9,919 nucleotides of DNA, from contig DMJN01000206.1 in assembly GCA_003451715.1 (NCBI GenBank), forward strand, positions 1-9,919, read 5' to 3'. Below, piece after piece: positions 1 to 6,612 of this stretch (its first letter is position 1; each line of letters starts with the position of its first letter). The stretch comes from Gammaproteobacteria bacterium (GTDB lineage: Bacteria > Pseudomonadota > Gammaproteobacteria > Pseudomonadales > Pseudohongiellaceae). The position numbers were made by a program, and so were the translations under genes. The notes under the pieces were generated by a model. The model did no database searches. It was not told the origin of the DNA and saw nothing but the letters and a program-made list of their open reading frames with translations.

Positions 1-444
1 TCCTGGTTCCACAATGTGGATCTAATTTTTCATGAAGCGGGGCATGTCATATTCCAGCCCTTCGGACGTACCATGATGATTCTCGGTGGCAGCCTGTTTC
101 AGGTGCTGCTGCCATTAATCCTCATGTTGGCATTTCTTATCAAGAACCGGGATGGTTTTGCCGCTTCCATATGCCTGTGGTGGAGTGGTCAGAGTCTCAT
201 GGATGTTGCTCCCTATATCGCCGATGCGAGTGTGCTGCTGCGCTTGCCTCTGCTGGGAGGAGGAACCGGGGCTGATTCTCCAGGTATGCATGATTGGGCA
301 AATCTCTTAAGACCTAGAGGGTGGTTGCAGTATGACCAACAGATTGCCTTTGTAGTCGATTTTGTAGGGTCAGGTGTCTTATTAATGGCGCTGGCATGGG
401 GTGGATTCATGCTCTATCTATACTATAAACAGTCGATAGCATAG
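1..444 (+). CDS. Putative membrane metalloprotease-like protein with HEAGH motif (5' partial)
   Basis: The frame is open from the first base of the window, so the gene very likely starts upstream; a GTG at 16 is the first internal start-like codon but would fall just before a conserved-looking motif and is probably not the start. The visible 147 residues begin with the segment SWFHNVDLIFHEAGHVIF, which contains a HExxH zinc-protease motif (HEAGH, bases 31-45). Hydrophobic stretches follow: one after the motif (about bases 76-140), one in the middle, and one near the C-terminus (about bases 346-420). Conserved-looking polar motifs are DVAPYIADA (about bases 202-228) and HDWANLL (about 292-312); an Asp or His there could be the third metal ligand. 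Known: HExxH within a membrane helix is typical of M50 site-2-type proteases. Inferred: a membrane zinc-binding protein, perhaps M50-like, but I do not recognise an assigned function and protease activity is unproven. The MFS gene starts 26 bases downstream, so the two may be co-transcribed. Confidence 0.75.
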   Translation, partial: SWFHNVDLIFHEAGHVIFQPFGRTMMILGGSLFQVLLPLILMLAFLIKNRDGFAASICLWWSGQSLMDVAPYIADASVLLRLPLLGGGTGADSPGMHDWANLLRPRGWLQYDQQIAFVVDFVGSGVLLMALAWGGFMLYLYYKQSIA

Positions 445-470
445 AATTCCGACGGCCTTAACACCAGGTA

Positions 471-1739
471 GTGCCCTTGCCTTTCTCTGAGAACCGACTT
501 TATTACGGCTACTGGATCGTCGTGGCCGGATTTGTTACCCAGTTTGTTGCCGTGGGTATGGCTAACTATGTGGTTGGCTCCTTCATGATTCCCATGACTG
601 AAGAGTTTGGTTGGACGCGTGCCGAATTCACCGCCTCTCGATCCATTGGGCAGATTGTCATGGCTTGTACTGGCTTCGTCATCGGTTCCTATATTGATCG
701 CTTCGGTGGCCGCCCATTCATTGTCAGCGGATCCCTGCTGCTGGCCATATCAATTTATAGCCTGGGTGGCATCGCTACTCTCGGGCAATGGCTTATTCTC
801 AATGGGCTCATCCTGACCACGGGTGCCGCCATGATTGGTAACCTGGTGGTGAACGTCACCCTCGGCAAATGGTTCGTTGAACGCCGCGGTCGGGTAGTGG
901 CGGTGGCCGGCATGGGTATTTCTCTGGCGGGTATAGTATTGCCACCGGTTGCCACATGGATGGTGGATGAATTTGGCTGGCGCAATTCCTGGCAGTTGCT
1001 AGGCATAGGAGCTGGCCTGATGACACTGCCGATGGCAATCCTGATGCGGCGGTGTCCCGAAGACTATGCTCTGCATCCTGACGGCAAGACCGAATTGGAA
1101 TTGGCTTCAGGGCACGGCGAAGCTGCCAAGGCAGATTTCGATAGATCCATGACCCGTGCCCAGGCTATGCGTACCACGAGTTTCTATTTCCTGGTGTTGG
1201 CTTTCGGTCTCTTTCAGATCTCCATCACTACCATGTTAATTCAGACCATTCCGCTTATGACCGATGCGGGGTACTCTCGACTGGTGGCCTCCAGCATGAT
1301 CTCGATCGCCTCGGTGCCGGCCTTCCTCAGCAAGCCGTTCTGGGGCATGTTGATTGATATTTACAGCCCACGAAAATTGGCTGCAATTGGTGCCGCGGTT
1401 ACCGGTGCATCGGTTATGTTAATTGTGTTCAGCGTTGCCCGGCAGATGGACGTAATCGTCTACGCAGGTTTCTTGATGATGGGAATCGGTTGGGGAGGAT
1501 TATTGCCTCTGCAGGAAGTCATCTGGGCTTCTTTCTTCGGACGTCGTTATCTGGGATCTGTGCGCTCTACCGCGATGCCCTTCACCTTCGGCATGTCGGC
1601 ACTGGGTCCAGTGCTGGTTGCTTACTACTATGATCTGGCGGGTGACTACAATGCAGCATTGTTGGTCATCGCGTTCTGCAATATCGCCTCGGCGGTCATG
1701 TTATTTCGGCACTCCAGTACCACTCTCGCCTCTAATTGA
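471..1739 (+). CDS. MFS transporter, 12 transmembrane helices
   Basis: A 422-residue major facilitator superfamily protein of the inner membrane, probably a proton-coupled symporter or antiporter of a small organic molecule. Hydrophobic helices run along the whole length. The loop between helices 2 and 3 carries the MFS motif A signature G-x-x-x-D-R-x-G-G-R at residues 72-81 (GSYIDRFGGR). A hydrophilic central loop (about residues 200-225, rich in charged residues) separates the two six-helix halves. The N-terminal segment RLYYGYWIVVAGF resembles the oxalate/formate antiporter and monocarboxylate-type MFS branch, which suggests a carboxylate substrate, but this is only an inference from general look. 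The start is uncertain: GTG at 471 is the first start codon after an in-frame stop at 459, but the only Shine-Dalgarno-like bases (AGG at 466-468) sit too close to it; TTG at 477 would be better spaced. It lies 26 bases behind the HEAGH protein gene and may share its transcript. Confidence 0.9.
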   Translation: MPLPFSENRLYYGYWIVVAGFVTQFVAVGMANYVVGSFMIPMTEEFGWTRAEFTASRSIGQIVMACTGFVIGSYIDRFGGRPFIVSGSLLLAISIYSLGGIATLGQWLILNGLILTTGAAMIGNLVVNVTLGKWFVERRGRVVAVAGMGISLAGIVLPPVATWMVDEFGWRNSWQLLGIGAGLMTLPMAILMRRCPEDYALHPDGKTELELASGHGEAAKADFDRSMTRAQAMRTTSFYFLVLAFGLFQISITTMLIQTIPLMTDAGYSRLVASSMISIASVPAFLSKPFWGMLIDIYSPRKLAAIGAAVTGASVMLIVFSVARQMDVIVYAGFLMMGIGWGGLLPLQEVIWASFFGRRYLGSVRSTAMPFTFGMSALGPVLVAYYYDLAGDYNAALLVIAFCNIASAVMLFRHSSTTLASN

Positions 1740-1792
1740 CGGGCTCAGAAGCTCTTCGAAAGCCACGTCGTGCGTGACACTGCAGTTTGGCC

Positions 1793-1829
1793 ATCACAAC
1801 TTAAAGCTGTGATCTTTATCACGTTTTTT
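1793..1829 (+). terminator. Possible weak terminator or overlapping hairpins after the MFS gene
   Basis: Two overlapping inverted repeats lie 54 bases after the MFS stop. The first pairs ATCACA (1793-1798) with TGTGAT (1808-1813), extended inward with one mismatch. The second pairs GTGAT (1809-1813) with ATCAC (1818-1822) across a 4-base loop and is followed directly by a T tract at 1824-1829. The second has the form of an intrinsic terminator but its stem is short and AT-rich. The same bases form the CRP-like site listed separately, which I think is the better explanation, although both could hold. Confidence 0.35.
1806..1825 (+). promoter_or_regulatory. CRP/Vfr-like operator before the GNAT gene
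   Basis: TGTGA (1808-1812), six bases, then TCACG (1819-1823) matches the CRP half-site pattern TGTGA-N6-TCACA at nine of ten positions. The dyad centre is between 1815 and 1816. A -10-like TACAAT lies at 1844-1849, which predicts a start site near 1856-1857 and puts the dyad about 41 bases upstream, the class II position where CRP overlaps the -35 element. No good -35 hexamer is visible at the normal spacing from TACAAT, as expected for an activator-dependent promoter. Binding itself is inferred. Confidence 0.6.
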
Positions 1830-1843
1830 GTGGTATGCCTCCA

Positions 1844-1849
1844 TACAAT
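1844..1849 (+). promoter_or_regulatory. -10 element (TACAAT) for the GNAT gene
   Basis: TACAAT matches the sigma-70 consensus TATAAT at five of six bases and lies 38 bases before the TTG start at 1888. It lacks a recognisable -35 partner, but the CRP-like dyad sits where an activator would replace one. Confidence 0.5.
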
Positions 1850-1887
1850 AGATAAAAGTGCAGAGCGACAATATTGAAGAGTGAGAC

Positions 1888-2352
1888 TTGGCACATCCTC
1901 AATGTTTGATATATACAGCAGAGAGCGGGTTTACCGAAGCAATGAATTTGTTGGTGTGTGATCTTCCTGATATCAAAGTGACCAAACCGAAGGGTTTGTC
2001 ATCACATTTGTTTTTCCAGGCTTTTAATGGACCCAATGCCATCGCCTTCGCTCAATTGAGTTCCCGAACCCAGAATAAGCATAGACGTGTCCACTCCCTC
2101 AGTGGTGGCAAGGCTCAAAACGTTCCAGGCGTCAGTTATTGTTTGAAAATTATCGAAGTCTCCCATCAGTATCGTAATATGGGTGTCGGCTCGGCGTTAC
2201 TCGATGAAGTCATCCGTTTCTGCATGGATGAGCGAGTCACCTCCATCTATGGAGAAGCCAAGGGCGATATTAAAGCGTTGCGGCATTGGTACCAGGAGAA
2301 GGGATTCGATATGGACAGTGTGGACAATATCCAGCTTCCGCTCACTGCCTGA
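1888..2352 (+). CDS. GNAT-family N-acetyltransferase
   Basis: A 154-residue cytoplasmic protein of the GCN5-related N-acetyltransferase family, which moves the acetyl group of acetyl-CoA onto an amine of a small molecule, peptide or protein. The acetyl-CoA pyrophosphate-binding loop is visible as R96-N-M-G99-V-G101 (RxxGxG) after strand beta-4 (SYCLKIIEVSHQ) and before the helix SALLDEVIRFC. A C-terminal AxGDIKALRHWYQEKGF segment fits the motif B region, where GNAT proteins often have an aromatic residue and 'xxYxxxGF'. The N-terminal half is poorly conserved and gives no substrate clue. The TTG at 1888 is preferred: an in-frame stop lies at 1882-1884, and GAAGAG at 1876-1881 is spaced six bases before it. 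An ATG at 1942 is the alternative but has no clear ribosome site and would remove the first 18 residues. The gene is convergent with tesA, only 16 bases from its stop, and has its own CRP-like promoter. Substrate unknown. Confidence 0.85.
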   Translation: MAHPQCLIYTAESGFTEAMNLLVCDLPDIKVTKPKGLSSHLFFQAFNGPNAIAFAQLSSRTQNKHRRVHSLSGGKAQNVPGVSYCLKIIEVSHQYRNMGVGSALLDEVIRFCMDERVTSIYGEAKGDIKALRHWYQEKGFDMDSVDNIQLPLTA

Positions 2353-2368
2353 TCATTAACTGGCAGTT

Positions 2369-3001
2369 CTATAGGTCCTTCAGCATCGGCTCCAGAAAGG
2401 GCCAGACATTTTCCACAATCATGAATTGCGCTTCTGCCTTCGGATGGATGCCGTCGTTCTGCATGAGTTCGGGTTGTTGCGGAATACCCTCGATCAGGAA
2501 TGGCACAAATGCCAGGGATCGCTCTTCGGCTAGCTCTCCGTAGATTCGAAAAAACGGTACTGTGTAGCGGGGTCCATAATTCGGTGGAATCTGGATTCCG
2601 GTTAGCAATATTTTACCTCCCGATGCTTCCACCAGGTCGATCATCTTCAACAGATTCTGCTTGAGTGTGGACAGAGGCAGTCCTCGCAGGCCGTCATTAC
2701 CGCCTAGCTCCAGAATTACCAGGTCTGGTTGATAGCTATCCAGCATGGCAGGCAATCGAACCAGTCCACCGGTGGTCGTCTCCCCGCTGACGCTGCCATT
2801 GATAACCCGGTAGGGCCAGTCTTCATCTTCTATCCTGTTGCTGAGCAGTGTCACCCATCCGGATTCTTCTTCTATGCCGTAGGCGGCGCTTAGACTGTCA
2901 CCAAACACCATAAGCGTATAGGGAGTATCCTCCGCTGCTTGCAAAGCAGAGGATTGAATCACCAGTAGACAGCTAACTAGTCTGATTAATAGGGCTTTCA
3001 T
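2369..3001 (-). CDS. tesA: TesA-like SGNH-hydrolase: arylesterase / lysophospholipase / acyl-CoA thioesterase I
   Basis: A 210-residue exported hydrolase of the SGNH (GDSL) family. In E. coli TesA (thioesterase I, protease I, lysophospholipase L1) is periplasmic and cleaves acyl thioesters, lysophospholipids and aryl esters. All family blocks are present: GDSLS with nucleophile Ser36 (block I), the oxyanion-hole Gly in SVSGETTTGG at 70-79 (block II), GGND with Asn102 (block III), and DGIHP with Asp183 and His186 (block V). Residues 1-23 form a signal peptide with Lys/Arg early, a hydrophobic core and a likely cut near ALQA-A. Length is normal for the family. The ATG at 2999-3001 fits the signal peptide, although the upstream ribosome site is weak. 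The gene is divergent from ybbA, the same neighbourhood as in E. coli. The shared intergenic region holds a palindrome and a possible TAAAAT -10 on this strand. Confidence 0.95.
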   Translation of the reverse strand: MKALLIRLVSCLLVIQSSALQAAEDTPYTLMVFGDSLSAAYGIEEESGWVTLLSNRIEDEDWPYRVINGSVSGETTTGGLVRLPAMLDSYQPDLVILELGGNDGLRGLPLSTLKQNLLKMIDLVEASGGKILLTGIQIPPNYGPRYTVPFFRIYGELAEERSLAFVPFLIEGIPQQPELMQNDGIHPKAEAQFMIVENVWPFLEPMLKDL

Positions 3002-3073
3002 CGCATCTATCGTAAAGCCAAAGGCAGAATATGGTAAACCCTGCTCTCGTGTGGCCGTATGAATTTCCAGAGT

Positions 3074-3090
3074 CTCCTTATTTTAAGGAG
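3074..3090. promoter_or_regulatory. Perfect palindrome between tesA and ybbA, candidate operator
   Basis: CTCCTTA (3074-3080) and TAAGGAG (3084-3090) form a perfect seven-base inverted repeat around a three-base centre. It lies in the divergent intergenic region. On the minus strand it covers TAAAAT (complement of 3080-3085), a possible tesA -10 with a weak TTCCAA -35 17 bases upstream. On the plus strand it ends 30 bases before the TATAAT at 3121. The placement suits a regulator acting on both genes; it could also be a chance hairpin. Confidence 0.4.
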
Positions 3091-3120
3091 CCGACGCAAA
3101 CCTTGGAAGTGTATTTCGAC

Positions 3121-3126
3121 TATAAT
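3121..3126 (+). promoter_or_regulatory. -10 element TATAAT of the ybbA/ybbP promoter
   Basis: A perfect TATAAT followed by GCGG, a common sigma-70 context. The predicted start is near 3133, about 30 bases before the ATG at 3163, which supports that ATG as the ybbA start. The -35 region is poor: TTGGAA at 3103-3108 is only 12 bases away. Confidence 0.55.
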
Positions 3127-3162
3127 GCGGGCTGTTTTTTTATTACGGGCATTGCGCAGACC

Positions 3163-3861
3163 ATGATTGAAACGAAAAACCTAGTCAAGGCCGTCGATAC
3201 CAGTGAGGGTGTGCTGACCATACTCAAGGGAGTCAGTCTGCACATAGAACCTGGGGAGGCAGTGGCTATCGTTGGAGCCTCCGGGTCCGGGAAGTCAACC
3301 TTGTTGGGACTGATGGCGGGTCTGGACGGCGTCTCATCGGGGGATGTCATCCTCGATGGCCATAACCTGGCGCAACTGGATGAAGAACAGCGGGCGATTC
3401 TGCGGGGTCAGCTGGTGGGCTTTGTCTTCCAATCCTTTCAATTACTGCCTAGCCTGACCGCACTTGAAAATGTCATGCTACCAATCGAGCTGAAGGGGGA
3501 TTCCGAGGCTAGAGAGAAAGCCAAGGGGCTGCTGGAACGAGTCGGACTGGAAGAACGCTGGCATCATTACCCGAACCAACTCTCCGGCGGGGAGCAGCAG
3601 CGTGTCGCTATTGCCCGCGCCTTCGCCACCCAAGCGCGTATCCTCTTCGCCGATGAGCCCACCGGTAATCTGGATACGGCAACCGGTGCGCGAGTCGTGG
3701 ACCTGCTATTCGATCTCAATCGTGAGTTCGCGACAACCTTATTACTGGTAACACACGATGAACGCTTGGCACAACGCTGTGGCAGAATTGTGCGACTGGT
3801 GGCTGGAGAAATCGTCAGTGACGAGCGCACGGAAAATACCGAGGAAGCAGTCAGTGCCTGA
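3163..3861 (+). CDS. ybbA: ABC transporter ATP-binding protein, YbbA/LolD-like
   Basis: A 232-residue ABC ATPase of the MacB/LolD/YbbA group, which powers an FtsX-type permease rather than a classic importer. Numbered from 3163: Walker A GASGSGKST at 38-46, Q-loop Gln90, signature LSGGEQQ at 140-146, Walker B ILFADEP with Asp164 and Glu165, and H-loop His198 (LLVTHD). All catalytic residues are intact, so it should hydrolyse ATP. The start at 3163 is chosen because family members begin a few residues before the first beta strand (here IETKNLVK) and a TATAAT lies just upstream. An in-frame ATG at 3031, preceded by AAGG, would add 44 residues of aromatic-rich, non-ABC-like sequence. The gene overlaps the permease gene by eight bases. 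In E. coli the ybbA-ybbP pair is divergent from tesA as here. Its substrate is not settled; LolD-like relatives move lipoproteins out of the inner membrane. Confidence 0.93.
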   Translation: MIETKNLVKAVDTSEGVLTILKGVSLHIEPGEAVAIVGASGSGKSTLLGLMAGLDGVSSGDVILDGHNLAQLDEEQRAILRGQLVGFVFQSFQLLPSLTALENVMLPIELKGDSEAREKAKGLLERVGLEERWHHYPNQLSGGEQQRVAIARAFATQARILFADEPTGNLDTATGARVVDLLFDLNREFATTLLLVTHDERLAQRCGRIVRLVAGEIVSDERTENTEEAVSA

Positions 3862-3863
3862 CT
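3849..3863 (+). promoter_or_regulatory. Hairpin containing the permease start codon (coupling site)
   Basis: AGTCAG (3849-3854) and CTGACT (3858-3863) can pair around a three-base loop. The GTG start of the permease (3854-3856) and the TGA stop of ybbA (3859-3861) both lie within it, with GAGGAA (3841-3846) as a ribosome site just upstream. A ribosome finishing ybbA would open it, as expected for translational coupling. The structure is seen; the function is inferred. Confidence 0.35.
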
Positions 3864-6541
3864 CAGCAGCTGTTTCACTGACCGACAACAAGCCCATAGG
3901 CAATCTCCTGGTTTTGGCCATGCGTCTACTCCGGCGTGACTGGCAGGCGGGTGAACTGCGGCTGCTATTCCTCGCCCTGATAATGGCGGTGACTTCGGTG
4001 ACCGGTATCGCTCTGTTTACCGACCGACTGGAAAAGGCACTGCTCTTGGAGTCGGCCAATATGCTGGCTGCGGATCGTATAGTCAGTGGTCGAGGTAGCT
4101 TACCGGAACAGGTACTGGAGGAAGGTCAGTCCCGTGGTCTGCGTACTGCGGAGATCCTATCTTTCACATCCATGGTATTTTCCGAGACTGGCAACATGCT
4201 GGTGGCAGCCAAGGCCGTGACTAACGGTTATCCCCTGCGGGGCGATGTCATTATCGCTGACGCGCCCTTCATCAGAGGCGCGCCGATTCAATCCGGCCCA
4301 CCGCCCGGTGAAGTATGGCTGGAATCGAGAGTGCTGCCAGCCCTCGGTATCGAAGTTGGGGATCCGGTCTATGTCGGTGAAGCGGAGCTGACTGTTGGCA
4401 AGATAATTATTGCCGAGCCGGATCGAACCGGTGGAGGTATGGTAGATAATGCGGGACCCAGATTGATGCTGCACATGGACGATGTGGAGCAAACCAATGT
4501 TGTTCAGTTGGGCAGCCGTGTCAGCTATCGATACTTGTTTGCGCACGACGAACTCGAGCGCCTGGATGAATTCGAAACCTGGTTCAGAGAACAGGAAGAA
4601 TGGTATGGGCGATACTATATTCGAGATGTCAGGGATGAGAGCGAGGAAGTCAGTGAGGCACTGAATCGGGCAGAGAGTTTTTTGCTGTTGGGGTCGTTGT
4701 TCGCCGTCTTACTGGCCGGTGTGGCCATTGCGCTGACGGCCAAACGCTATAGTGAGCGTCACTACGACTATGTGGCAATTCTCAAAACTCTGGGCTGCAC
4801 TTCTGCCCAGATCTCAACGATCTATATTGCTATTCAATTAGTGCTGGCCGCTATAGCAATTGTAGTGGGTTGTCTACTCGGTTACCTGGTACACCAGGGT
4901 ATTCTGCAGCTGCTGCAAGAGATCCTGCTGGTTACACTGCCACCGGCAAGCTATCAGCCCTATGTGATCGGCTCTCTTACAGCTTTTGTCTGCTTGCTTT
5001 CCTTCGCTCTGCCACCGTTATTGGCACTTCGAGAGACACCACCGCTGCGAGTGTTGCGCAAGGATATGAGTCAGCAGAAAATCAGTGCGAACGTGCCCTA
5101 TATATTTGGGATACTTGGCACTATTTTTCTGGTGTTCTGGTACAGTCAGGATCTGGTACTTACTTCGGTGCTCGTGAGTTCCGTCGCCGGCATCGCACTG
5201 TTTCTGTCAATCATTTCCTATTTATTTCTACGCTCCAGCGGTTCTGCTGGCATGAAGGCTGGCAGCGCCTGGATGCTGGCGATGACGGCAGCGCGACGCC
5301 GGCGCAAGCAGAATGTTTTGCAGGTGATGGTTTTTTCCGTGACGATCATGTCCATGTTGATCCTGACCCTGCTTCGCACGGACCTGATCGAAGAATGGCA
5401 GGCACAGTTACCGCAAAATACGCCCAATCACTTCATGATGAATATCACGGCCGGACAGATCGAAGGCATGCAAAATTTCTTTGCCGAAAACGGCGTAGAA
5501 AGCAATGCCTTCTACCCCCTCATCAGTGCCAGGGTCACACGGGTTAACGGAGAACTGCCCGATCCTGCTGACGAGGGAGAGAATGAAGTTACCGGCGGCA
5601 CGCTTACCGATGGTAATCAGCTGGATGATGTCGAATTGGATGACGCGGCAACGGCTGCCCTGTCAAACCCACAAAGCGATGCGGCACCAGACTCGAATGA
5701 GCAGCAAGCCTCGTCCGGTGGAACTCGCGTACGGGGTCGATTGAGCCGCCGCCAGGTAACTTGGGCGGACGAGATGCCCGACGACAATTTGATTACGGCG
5801 GGAAACTGGTGGGGAGCAGACGCACCCGCTGGTTTCGTTTCGATTGAGCAGGAGTATGCCTCCTGGTTGGATCTTCAGATAGGCGATCGGCTGGAATTTG
5901 AAGTCAATCAACAGATCGTCAGTGCCGAAGTGAGTAGTTTTCGCAGTGTGCGTTGGGACAATATGCAGCCTAACTTCTTCATCATCTTCTCCCCCGGAAC
6001 CATCGATCATCTCGGTGCTACTTTCTTATCGACTGCATTAATGGAGCGGGAGCAGAAAATTCTGTTAAACGATTTAGTTCGCCTGTTTCCAACTGTTGTC
6101 ATTATCGAGATCGATGCCTTGATTGAGCAGATTCAAACTATCATCGCCCAGGTAACCTCGGCAATCGAGCTGATTTCGGTACTGGTATTGTTGTGCGGTG
6201 CGCTGGTGCTACTATCCAGTGTTAATGCGACCTTGGATGAACGCTTTCATGAAAACGCTATTCTTAGAACGCTTGGTGCAGGCAAGAAACTGATACTCAG
6301 CAGCCTGCTAATCGAATTTGCCTCTATCGGTATGGTCGCGGGGCTGATAGCCACAATCGGTGCCGAAGCCAGTCTCTACTATCTCCAGGAACAGGTATTC
6401 GAACAGGAGTTTTCTTTTCATTACTGGGTGTGGATAGCGGGGCCGCTGCTGGGCATGCTGATAATCGCAGGGCTTGGGCTTAACTCGACCCGCAAGGTGG
6501 TCAGTATCAGCCCGTTGAATGTGTTGAGAAGAGTGGTCTGA
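3854..6541 (+). CDS. ybbP: ABC transporter permease, YbbP-like, two FtsX domains
   Basis: An inner-membrane permease of 895 residues, partner of the ATPase upstream. I see about ten hydrophobic helices: one near residues 35-56; three at about 273-295, 320-345 and 369-391 (first FtsX domain); two between 413 and 458; one at 484-511; and three at 763-793, 813-845 and 856-879 (second FtsX domain). Two large extracytoplasmic regions lie between helix 1 and 2 and between helix 7 and 8. This is the YbbP layout. The start is GTG at 3854, which overlaps the ybbA stop by eight bases and has GAGGAA at 3841-3846 eight bases upstream; the frame extends back to an ATG at 3758 but that lies deep in ybbA. 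The second periplasmic region holds an acidic, low-complexity stretch at about residues 566-628 that makes the protein longer than usual for the family (I recall roughly 800-850). Role is inferred: coupling ATP use to handling of a lipid, lipoprotein or toxic compound in the envelope. Confidence 0.93.
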   Translation: MPDSAAVSLTDNKPIGNLLVLAMRLLRRDWQAGELRLLFLALIMAVTSVTGIALFTDRLEKALLLESANMLAADRIVSGRGSLPEQVLEEGQSRGLRTAEILSFTSMVFSETGNMLVAAKAVTNGYPLRGDVIIADAPFIRGAPIQSGPPPGEVWLESRVLPALGIEVGDPVYVGEAELTVGKIIIAEPDRTGGGMVDNAGPRLMLHMDDVEQTNVVQLGSRVSYRYLFAHDELERLDEFETWFREQEEWYGRYYIRDVRDESEEVSEALNRAESFLLLGSLFAVLLAGVAIALTAKRYSERHYDYVAILKTLGCTSAQISTIYIAIQLVLAAIAIVVGCLLGYLVHQGILQLLQEILLVTLPPASYQPYVIGSLTAFVCLLSFALPPLLALRETPPLRVLRKDMSQQKISANVPYIFGILGTIFLVFWYSQDLVLTSVLVSSVAGIALFLSIISYLFLRSSGSAGMKAGSAWMLAMTAARRRRKQNVLQVMVFSVTIMSMLILTLLRTDLIEEWQAQLPQNTPNHFMMNITAGQIEGMQNFFAENGVESNAFYPLISARVTRVNGELPDPADEGENEVTGGTLTDGNQLDDVELDDAATAALSNPQSDAAPDSNEQQASSGGTRVRGRLSRRQVTWADEMPDDNLITAGNWWGADAPAGFVSIEQEYASWLDLQIGDRLEFEVNQQIVSAEVSSFRSVRWDNMQPNFFIIFSPGTIDHLGATFLSTALMEREQKILLNDLVRLFPTVVIIEIDALIEQIQTIIAQVTSAIELISVLVLLCGALVLLSSVNATLDERFHENAILRTLGAGKKLILSSLLIEFASIGMVAGLIATIGAEASLYYLQEQVFEQEFSFHYWVWIAGPLLGMLIIAGLGLNSTRKVVSISPLNVLRRVV

Positions 6542-6546
6542 AACCC

Positions 6547-6577
6547 AACAAGAGGATGCCTCTTGTTCAGAGCATCC
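6547..6577. repeat. Inverted repeats between convergent ybbP and kinase genes
   Basis: AACAAGAGG (6547-6555) and CCTCTTGTT (6559-6567) are a perfect nine-base inverted repeat around ATG. GGATGC (6554-6559) can instead pair with GCATCC (6572-6577), so two structures compete. The 71-base gap lies between two converging genes, so the hairpin could act as a bidirectional transcript end or 3' stability element. No T tract follows on the plus strand, and the minus strand shows only a short one (GGGTTTC), so it is not a canonical intrinsic terminator. Confidence 0.45.
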
Positions 6578-6612
6578 CTGGTATGCAAATCCTACGCATG
6601 AAGAAGCCAAAT

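Noticed and set aside
2969..3001. Lipobox-like LVSC at TesA residues 8-11, suggesting a lipoprotein
   Set aside because: The Cys is too near the N-terminus to follow a full hydrophobic core; the hydrophobic stretch continues past it and a type I cleavage site near ALQA-A fits better.
3742..4059. Minus-strand open frames opposite the ybbA/ybbP junction
   Set aside because: Ser/Arg-rich translations with no domain, antisense to strongly conserved ABC ATPase and permease sequence.
4870..5547. A 225-codon plus-strand open frame inside the permease gene
   Set aside because: It lies wholly within ybbP in another frame, has no recognisable domain and its composition (Arg, His, Cys-rich without pattern) looks like a frame shadow.
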